From: Nemertoderma westbladi
Taxonomy: Eukaryota > Xenacoelomorpha > Nemertodermatida > Nemertodermatidae
NCBI GenBank assembly: GCA_032718475.1
Contig: JAUCBJ010002424.1
Location: 1-49,333 of the forward strand
Length of the DNA stretch: 49,333 nt
Direction: 5' to 3'
A program made the position numbers and the translations under genes. Positions 41,808 to 49,333 of the stretch are shown here, one piece after another. Position 1 is the first letter of the stretch. Every line of letters starts with the position of its first letter. The notes below the pieces were generated by a model, which did no database searches, was not told the DNA's origin, and was given only the letters and a program-made list of their open reading frames with translations.

Positions 41808-44107
41808 TGAGTGTCCCTCCTGTTTCCCCCTGGTAGCATCCCACAAGATCATTTTCATCGCACGCGGCACGTGTTCCGCCAGAAAATCCCTGAATTCTAT
41901 CCTATTTTCTGGTGACCATCTATCCAGATATCTTTGGGTGTTGATGTCCCCTCCGTATGATGCCGCTGTCGCTGTAGATTAATGTTGAAGAAGCCCCACC
42001 AGAACTCCTGGGCCTTCATCTTTTGCTGTGTCATGACTCCGACGTCGGCCCACTCCTCGAAAATGCGAAACTTCTCCTCGTCCTCGATCCAGACACACTG
42101 GCGCTCAAAGTGCCCCCTAAACTTGCACTTCAAACACCTGTGGTGCAACCTTGGGCACGCGCCCATCCTGTGCGTAGACTCGCGGCAGTAAAGACATGCC
42201 GTCCCCTTCTGGTAACGGTATAGACAGTTCTTTTGCTGATGGGTTAGTCTCCCACAGTAATCGCAACCGTCTATCAGTGTCTCTCGCCCTAAGTCGTCCT
42301 TGGCTCCACGTAGCCTCCTGGGTCTGTGGAGCCGCTGGTAGGTAAACATCTCGACGTTGTCCTCCTTACCCATATCGATGTCCTCCTCCTCCCTCGGCAT
42401 CGTTTCTCCAAACACTACCCGTGGTGCCACTGCCGGTTGCTCGCCCAGTCGGATCGTGTTCGCCGCAAAATCCATATCCGGCTCCCCGTGCTCCCAGGTC
42501 CGTTTGCCGGGTGCGTCCCAGAAGGCTCTCGCCCTGCTGGCTGTCACCACTCTCCCATCCACACAGTCCGTGTCCGAGTGGCTGATCCTCTCTATCGGTG
42601 GCATCACCCCGAACTCGTCCCCCTCCTCATTCCCTGCTGGGAGCGGATCCAAACCCGGGATCCCGGTTGATCCACTGTGTCCCTTTCCGGCCTGGTATTC
42701 ACCCATGGCCTTCCACTCATCTACCTCCCTCAGTCTCTTCCTTCCGAAGTCGCCCTCAGACCCCGCAGGCATCGGCATTCCTTGCAGACCCGATGTAGAC
42801 TGTATCGGTGTCTCTTCCATCCAACCCAGTTCGTCCCCCAGCCGAAACTCGCCCGAGGTCTCCGATCCCCACCTCAACTCGTCCAAGTCTTCGGCTTCGA
42901 ACTCGTACTCCCATCCCCTTATATCTGCCTCTCTGCCCGCTGCCTCCCTTCTCTCTCTCCTGGCGACTTCCTCTAGTCTCCTCTCCTCAACTCTATCCGC
43001 CTCCTGTTTCTCCCATTGCTTGTACGGTGTGTCTACCTCTCTGTCCACCAGGTTTCGGGTATTGTAATATACCGACTCGCCCTTCAGCCCTGGGTGGTCT
43101 ACAAGACCTTCTAGGGCCACTTTAAAGGCTCTCCTGTGGCTCAGAGGTGATCCCGATAGTAGAAACGCCATCGGTTGAAGGTTTAAAACATGAATAGGTT
43201 TAGAAAACCTATCATTATCCAGTCCTCATGTAGGATATATCTCTTCTGATATATCCTTATTGCTCCCTTCCGGAAGTGATATAGCTCCTCCTTCCCTGGT
43301 CTCGCTCCCCATTTGAGTGAGTTTGCAAGTTCCGCTCCGTATTCCTCCCGGAACTTGTTCCACTCCATCGGTTTGTGGCAGACGAGTCCCACCAGTTGGC
43401 CCATCGCCACGGCTCTGTAATGTCCCGTGTTGTCCACCAATCCCAATCTGTCTGGTTTCGTCATAGCCATGTAGACTACCTGCATGTCCAGAGATTCGGG
43501 GTGCTCGTTCCAATAATTCTGTCCGCGTCGTCGCGTATTGCCGATCCCACCTTGACCGTAGACTTCAACCTCACTAGCTCCTGCACCGCGCTCGTCAACC
43601 GGTTTAACTTTGGCCCACTCCTCTTCCCGTATGTCCCTAGGATGAATAGAAAGATATCTCCATTCAGCGCCGCTAAGTGCAGCAATATGGTTCTAGCCGA
43701 TCCTCCCGACCGTCATCCTTCACAGTCCCTTCGTCGTGTATTCACCATGTATCCACCCCTCTCCACGGATTCTACAAACCTCCTCCACTCTTTCTTCGGT
43801 GGTTCCCTTGGAACCTAGCCTCATCCCCCTTTACAACGTAGTGAAGATGCTCGTCGATCGCGTTGTCCAATGACGGAGTCCCATAGGTCCCGACCAGTCG
43901 TCGCTCGTGCATCTCCCTAAACTGATCCTGTAGATGTGGCTTTGTGGATGACGCTTTGTGGCCCTTCAGGAGTCGTTTGTAGTATCCCTTCGTCTTGTTC
44001 TCCGGATGCCTCAGCGTGAAATCCACTAGTAAGTCCTTTCCGCTCTTCTCCGATTTCCTCTTCTTCACTAGTTTCTCCCCCATCACGAATCCACTCACTC
44101 TCACCAA
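41808..44107 (-). pseudogene. Gag-like ORF with three CCHC zinc knuckles, 3' of pol, frameshifted
   Basis: Pieces at 43772-44107, 43183-43685 and 41897-43171, with a reading-frame continuation to about 41808, form one broken gene. The C-terminal third has three perfect CX2CX4HX4C knuckles between about 42094 and 42270 (CDYCGRLTHQQKNC, CLYCRESTHRMGAC, CLKCKFRGHFERQC). Ahead of them is a long acidic/basic, probably coiled-coil stretch (Glu/Arg-rich). Zinc knuckles bind nucleic acid in retroelement Gag proteins. At least three frame breaks are visible (about 43650, 43480 and 41925). It sits between integrase and LTR, where BEL elements may carry an extra gene, or it may be gag of a second, nested element. 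Confidence 0.6.
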
Positions 44108-45065
44108 GCTGGTGGGGCCTTAGAAAGGCTCAGTTAGGTAAGAAGGTTACTAAATAAGATCTTATTAGATTTGATTAGCGATGACTTACCTCCTATCTGC
44201 TCCTTTTGCTACCTTTTAGTACAAATATTCCCCTATGTGTCAATTTTTGCTCCTAATTTACAATTTTGTCTGTTGCTTTTATTAATGATTCTAGAATTTT
44301 TCTTCCCAGTTGCTGTAATTTTATTATTTTGTTATTATTTATATTCTCCCCCGTATGTGCTATTATTCTATCTGCTACTTGATTACTACGTAAGTATTCT
44401 ATACCTACTTGTATACAGAGAAGACTAGCACAGTTTTCCTATTGTCGTACTAGCTTCTTACCAGACAGTCTCCTGGCTCTGTAACAATACCCTAAGTCTG
44501 TACTATGGGCGATGCGCTATAGTAGCCAAGTTTCGTCGTTTGATGGGCACATTGTGCCCATCAGACGTACACAATGTGTACCCCTCATAATCCTCACTAT
44601 GGTACTGTGTACCCTTCTACTACAGTATGCATACATACCCCCCCTCAACTCCTCACGTGGCGCCGTCAGTGCCCACAATAGTACGAATTACATATTTATG
44701 GTACTATGTACCCTTCTACTACGGTATGCATACATACCCCCCCCCCCCCCTCAACCCCTCACATGGCGCCCTCAGTGCCCACAATAGTACTGGTGGTGCG
44801 TATGTAAATTAGGTACATTGGTACATTTGTACCAATCTGACATACGTAATTATAACTACCTACACCTAAATATTATGTACATTGGTATGTCCGTACACAT
44901 CAGATGTACATAATGTCTCCCTACAGCGTGCCCTGGTACTAGTGTTTTACTACATATTTTATTTATATTTATTTATTTTATATATTTTTTGTTTAGTGTG
45001 TGGGAAGGGCGTCTCACCCTCATTCCCACCCCCCTCAGTCCAATATATTGGACGACTCAACTAGT
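44108..45065. repeat. Non-coding spacer with a 101-bp tandem duplication
   Basis: 44597-44697 and 44698-44795 are two copies of a unit with ATGGTACTRTGTACCC, TTCTACTACRGTATGCATAC, a C-tract (C7 and C14), TGGCGCC and CCCACAATAGTAC. A looser repeat (CATCAGAYGTACAYAATGT) appears at 44559 and 44899. Possibly regulatory or LTR-derived sequence; no gene is seen. Confidence 0.6.
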
Positions 45066-45569
45066 TTAGGGCGACCCCTCCAATAGGCAACACTTCCCTA
45101 CCGCCCTCCTGTAGGTCTTCCTATCTTTGGCCCACATCTTCCCTCTGATCCTCACTTCCACGGATCTAATTCTTCCGTCTTCGCCGGGGTAGCACTCCAC
45201 TACCCTAGCCAACCTCCAGTGATTGTTGATAATCATGTCATCTGTGACAATTAGCAAGTCACCCTTCCTTAGCTCCCTCTGGTTATTCCTCCATTTACTC
45301 CTCTTGTGCAGTGTTGGAAGGTACTCTTGGATCCACCTTGCCCAATACTCTGCACTTATTGCCTTAGCCACCTTCCAGCTTTGAAGCGAATGTATATCGT
45401 CTGGATCGATGTTTCGCATGTCAATCGTCGCTGGTCTCTCCATCAGCAGGTGTGCTGGTGTTAGGACGTCCAGCGATTCTGGCTCTTCATTCTCGGGATA
45501 CAGTGGGTGGCTGTTGATAATCCCCTCGCATTTCGCCAGCACTGTCCTTAGTACGTCCTCAGTGACCAT
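45066..45569 (-). pseudogene. BEL-type integrase C-terminal region (DUF5641-like)
   Basis: 167 codons with the hallmark order of the BEL integrase tail: NSHPLYPENE (normally NSRPL), LTPAHLLMERP, WARWIQEYLPTL, and KGDLLIVTDD-x-NHWRLARV. Overlaps the integrase frame upstream by a few bases in a different frame, i.e. a frameshift separates the two. Confidence 0.8.
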
Positions 45570-46665
45570 AGTTATTCATGAGCTTGGTCATGAGTTGTTT
45601 GGAGCTACCCACAAGTCGCTCTACACATCCCAGCATATGTGGCGCGTATGGTGTTCTCCTCTCCCATCTGATTAGGTGTATCCTCATCACTGCCTTGACA
45701 TCTTCGCCCTCCAAAATGTCAAGGGCCTCCGCTAACTCGTTCTCCGCACCCACGAAGTTAGTCCAATTATATGAGTATAGTACCTCAACTAATCCTCCTC
45801 TGCTGGTCATGAACCTCTCCAGCGCATTAATAAATGCCGACGCCGTGGCGTCCTGAGCTAGTTCTATCCCCACTGCCCTCGTATCACTACAGATGAAGAT
45901 AATGCCGTAGCGTTTCTCTGTATGCCGCATCACTTTTATTTTAATCGGCCCAAACATGTCCCCGCTGCACTGTGTGAACAGTGGATTGTGATGCCTCACC
46001 CTGTTGGTCGGCAATGGCGCCATCTCCTGTACAGCCCTCTCCTTCGTCGTCCATTGGCACGTCTGGCATTGCCCCACTACCACCTTCACCATCTTCCTGA
46101 GCTGGATTACCCAGAATATCTTTCGAATCTCCATTAGGGTCTGGTTGGTACCCCCGGCGTATAGTATGGACTTATGGGCATCCCATATGATCTGGTGGAA
46201 TATTGGTGACTTGTTGGGGATTATTATCGGCTTTGGTGGGATTACAGGGCTGATGTTGTTCACCAACCTGGAGTTCATGACCAGGATCCCATCCTTATCT
46301 AATTGTGGTGACAGCGCATTGAGCTCGCTGTCTTGACAAAGGCGTTGTTGTTTGCTGATGCACTCTACCTCATCTCTGTATCCCTTCCTTTGTTCGTATC
46401 GTATCACGGCTTTGGCCGCTCCTTCCAGATCGATGGTGGGTCTCGACTTGGTATCCTTACCAGCTCCCCTAAGGATTTCTCTGTTTGCCCTCAGATATGC
46501 TACTAGCTTCTTTGTCTTGTACCAGGTGGAGCTGTAACTGATCAGCCTGTCCGTTGGGTTATTGCATGACTCTATCGCCTTAGATCGTGGTGGCGCCTCC
46601 TTAACCTCCCTCACTAGCTGACTAAATATTTCTTCCCCTTCTGATTCCCCTCCCTCATCCTCCAC
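45559..46665 (-). pseudogene. BEL-type integrase, catalytic residues damaged
   Basis: 368 codons. The zinc-binding region keeps one His and the CQTC pair, but the second His is Tyr (HKSILYAGG). The core has the first Asp in SGDMFGPI. The second catalytic Asp, expected in a SDNGTNF-type motif, is Tyr in SYNWTNF. The third acidic residue is present in GCVERLVG. Known role: joins element cDNA to host DNA. With the catalytic triad broken, this copy cannot integrate itself. Confidence 0.85.
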
Positions 46666-46927
46666 AACTCCTTCCTATGTACTTGGGTCTACCTTCCTCA
46701 TCGGCGGCCACTTTGACCTGTCATTCAGGAAGTCGCTGAGCCATGCTGCCACAACTCCTGCTTCCTTGAGAAAGTGTGGCGTACGACGCCCCTCAATAGC
46801 AGATCCGGTGGATTGTCATCAGTTGGGCAGTACTGTCACTTCTACAAGTTTGATGTTGCTCTTATCTCATCCACTCTATTCGCCACAAATATGGGATAGT
46901 AAATGCAGTCTTCTCGTTATGCAACTA

Positions 46928-47119
46928 TCACAACACTATCATGGAATCTGTCCAGTAGTGTGTCTCTACTATACTTGGTATCGTGTCCACCAAGCATGCT
47001 ATTGCTCTCACTCCTAGTCTCGCAGCTGTTAACTCGAGTTTCGGCACTGATGCTGAATCTGGTGCCATCGACCTCGCTTTACTAAATGCAAGCCTGGGCT
47101 TATGAGTCCCCTGTACCAA
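46928..47119 (-). pseudogene. BEL-type RNase H fragment
   Basis: PKLELTAARLGVRA and YWTDSMIVL match the RNase H signatures of Pao-type polymerases (PRLEL.AA..GAR, WTDS..VL). The frame ends soon after, and 46666-46927 is out of frame, so the domain is interrupted. Confidence 0.75.
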
Positions 47120-47543
47120 ATAGAGTGCCGCACTCCATGTGATTCCAGGGATGCATCAGAGAAATATGTAGTTCTATGTCGGTCATGTCCCCATCCGGGA
47201 AGTATACACGTGGCATACTATAAGTCCCCATTTCTTGGAGGCTCCCTGTCCATTTCTCCCACTGTTTGCTTATCTCCATTGGGACCTCCGGGTCCCAGTC
47301 ATCTTTGATCTTGTAGACCTTCTTCAATATTTGTTTCCCCATGACTAACAATGGCGACGCTAGACCTAGCAGATCATAAATGCTCGCTATGTATGACACA
47401 TTGCCCCATTTAGTATGGATCCCGCCGCCCTCCTGACTTAGTTGATGCACCAACTCATCTGTCTCCCGGTTCCATACGATCCCTAGTGCCTTCTGCTGCG
47501 ATTCTATTCTCTTGTCTGCCATGATCTGCTCCTTTACCGTCAT
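47100..47543 (-). pseudogene. BEL-type reverse transcriptase connection region
   Basis: ALGIVWNRETDE and YIASIYDLLGLASPLLV are the conserved LG..W...TD and SIYDPLG..SP motifs of Pao reverse transcriptase. Also WDPEVP and a PRVYF motif. The frame is open for 147 codons. Confidence 0.85.
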
Positions 47544-47576
47544 AGGTTTATCTATCTTTACCTCCAGTTGTTTATC

Positions 47577-47885
47577 CTATATGGCTTCCATGAACTCTCT
47601 GGCGTAAGACTGGAATTTCGTAAGGTTAAATCCTGACCTCTTCAGGATGTTGCGAACTTCACGCCCTGTAACAAGGATCTCCTTAACTGAGTTTCCAGAG
47701 CCCATTCCATCGTCCACACAGAACCCGCGTCGAATCATATCAATCGCCTTCTCACTGTACTCCCCCTCTTTGCCCTCCACCCTGTCTCTTATGGCTGTAG
47801 TTGTGGTATCGACTCGGCCCCCATATTCTGCACTACCATCTTGTACATTGGTATCTCCGACGGTTCTTCCTCGCCGTTGTACCAC
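47577..47885 (-). pseudogene. BEL-type reverse transcriptase palm with altered YVDD
   Basis: The catalytic motif reads FCVDD instead of YVDD; the two Asp remain. Flanked by KEILVTGREVRNILKRSGF, the helix after the active site. Separated from the next fragment by a stop at 47577. Confidence 0.75.
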
Positions 47886-48039
47886 AAGAAGCGCTGACTA
47901 TCGCTATCCTCCTCCGTCACTCGCACTTGGTTAAACATGCCCTCTATATCGCATGTGAAGGCATGTTTTCCACTTCTAAACCTTAACAGGACCTCTATCC
48001 CCGAGTTGTAAATATTGGGGCCTTCCAGTAGGTAATCGT

Positions 48040-48369
48040 TTAGACTATTGCCGTTTGTCTTGGAACGTCGACTACCATTCTGAACTTGCCCTTCTTAGGG
48101 TCTAGAGCCACATGAAGTGGCAAATAGTAGGTCCTATCAGTATTCGGCTCGTCCACTGGTAGCTCCATGGCCCATCCTCGATCCACGTACTTCTTGATGG
48201 TCTTGTGGATGTACTCGTTCTTCTTAGGGCTCCATCTAAGCGTTTGCTTTAATTTTCGAAGCATCGTCATGACCATCCTCTTGTTGTCTGTTAGGGACAC
48301 GGTCTGTAGTCTCTCATGGGCTGTCGGACAGTCCATGCAGACTATAAGAGACACTTTCGGGACATCCAT
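48040..48369 (-). pseudogene. BEL-type reverse transcriptase N-terminal part
   Basis: YYLPLHVALDPKKGKFRMVV matches the YLPHH.V....K.RVV motif that opens Pao reverse transcriptase. Upstream codons include the DIDFSVP / CMDCP linker after the protease. A frame change or stop lies between this and 48462. Confidence 0.75.
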
Positions 48370-48461
48370 TTCAGGTACGGAGAAATCGATATCGTCCAGG
48401 TACTGGTATTGCTCGATCTCGATCTTTGTAAGTCACCTGGCGTTAATGTTGATCGACTCTA

Positions 48462-49333
48462 TTATTTGGGTTTGATGGTAGCCCCATAGTCGCACCCTGG
48501 TGTTATCGCTGCAATTTCGCATCGTCCTGTCCTCATCTTCATGACTTCATCTTTGCTGGAAATTGTGGTTACCGCCATCTTACTTGGCCTCGTTTGTAAC
48601 CATATCTTTTTGGCCACCCTACTTTCCGCTAACGTGAATGCTGCTCCGCTATCGACCAGCATTAGCGTCGTAACCGATAGTTTGTTCTCCCCTATTATCC
48701 TCACTGGTACTACTCCGAGTAGTACCGTTCCCTTCCTTATTGCTCCCATGGTGCTTGTCACCATCGTCTGGCCTCCAGTCCCATCTGTCACGGCATATTT
48801 AATCGGTGGTTCCTGGCATTCATCCTTTCTATGTCCTCCTACCGCACATCGATGACATAGTCCATTCTTACCGGTGTAGGCTATTCGATCTTGTTTAAGC
48901 AACACCTGCCAATGTTTACAGTTTATGGTCTTATGTTTACTGAACCTATGCAATTGGAATTTGTATTCTGGATTGTAGCATTCCTTATATAACGCTTCAT
49001 GTATTGCGCTTAGATTCATATCTAGTGGTTTAGTGTTTTGGTTACTTGGAGTCGGCCTACTGGGGGTATTGGGTTTGTATTTGTTTGTGTTGTTACTTTG
49101 TTTCTGTCCCTGCCACGGTGTGGCTCTACTCCCAGCTCCCTGCGGACTTGTAGTCCCCTGTGTGGCCGCATACGGTAGTGACTGCCTCACCTTCGGAAGT
49201 GTATTGGCCGCACTATGTTCGAGTTTAGGTCAGCTGTATTCAGTTTTTGGTACCTTGCCTAGACTGTCCTCACTATAGACTGGATCCGTTATTAGCTCCG
49301 CCTCGTAGTTAAGGAAGTTCGACATCTCCTCCA
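48462..49333 (-). pseudogene. BEL-type gag C-terminus (CCHC) and aspartic protease, partial
   Basis: Open from about 49229 to the stop at 48464-48462. It contains one zinc knuckle, CHRCAVGGHRKDEC, and the aspartic-protease motif LVDSGAAFTL (DUF1758 / peptidase A17 type). An in-frame TGA at 49232-49230 separates a further in-frame segment that starts at an ATG near 49325. The Gly/Pro/Gln/Asn-rich stretch upstream of the knuckle is typical of Gag linker. Confidence 0.8.

Larger units (their letters stand above)
40320..49333 (-). mobile_element. Decayed BEL/Pao-type LTR retrotransposon, 5' end outside window
   Basis: On the minus strand the order is gag zinc knuckle, aspartic protease, reverse transcriptase, RNase H, integrase with C-terminal DUF5641-like region, a further gag-like ORF, polypurine tract and probable LTR. 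Coding parts are split over frames by several frameshifts and stops, so this copy is non-autonomous. GC content is visibly higher than in the surrounding DNA. It lies upstream of the EHD exons, in what would be an EHD intron or its 5' flank. Confidence 0.8.

Noticed and set aside
42326-43125. Plus-strand Pro/Ser-rich frames up to 236 codons
   Set aside because: Antisense to the gag-like ORF with zinc knuckles; no domain.

Overview
The window looks like AT-rich nuclear DNA of an invertebrate animal. The grounds are one multidomain ARAP-type GTPase-activating protein (found in animals), an EHD-type EH-domain gene with spliceosomal introns, APE-type non-LTR and BEL/Pao-type LTR retroelements, a tRNA-derived SINE, and very dense minisatellites and foldback elements. 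Species and phylum cannot be fixed from the sequence alone.

Layout. 1-4760 is a non-LTR retrotransposon on the minus strand: ORF1 (3648-4400), an AT-rich inter-ORF region with a G-tract, and ORF2, which is open from 2951 past the left edge and carries an unusual N-terminal PHD-like finger, then endonuclease and reverse transcriptase. 4.8-8.6 kb is non-coding. 8680-10572 (minus) is a single-exon gene for a leucine-rich-repeat protein fused to an ADP-ribosylglycohydrolase domain whose metal-binding residues are lost. 10.7-26.6 kb is almost all repeat DNA: a foldback transposon with a 6-bp target duplication (10728-11394), seven main tandem arrays (68, 46-48, 37, 22, 16, 49 and about 36 bp units), several inverted-repeat elements, a possible 46-residue membrane microprotein (18913-19053), and a tRNA-derived SINE carrying a complete hammerhead ribozyme core (22993-23284). 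26730-31562 (plus) is a 1610-codon, apparently uninterrupted ARAP gene (PH-PH-ArfGAP-ANK-PH-PH-RhoGAP-RA-PH), followed by a 43-bp minisatellite.

36.6-40.3 kb holds a run of long foldback elements whose arms contain C/G homopolymer tracts. One of them (37974-39805) sits inside the coding sequence of the EH domain of an EHD-type gene (exons on the minus strand at 39864-39770, 38005-37916 and 37786-37619). The ends of the element carry splice signals in matching phase, so it may behave as a new intron. 40320-49333 is a decayed BEL/Pao-type element on the minus strand: probable 3' LTR, polypurine tract, a gag-like three-zinc-knuckle ORF in an unexpected 3' position, integrase, RNase H, reverse transcriptase, protease and the end of gag, broken by several frameshifts and stops.

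The points most worth following are (1) the hammerhead-bearing SINE and its second, headless body copy inside a TA-flanked inverted-repeat element; (2) the C/G-tract foldback family and its insertion into the EHD gene; (3) the LRR-pseudo-ARH fusion; and (4) the PHD-like finger on the non-LTR ORF2.
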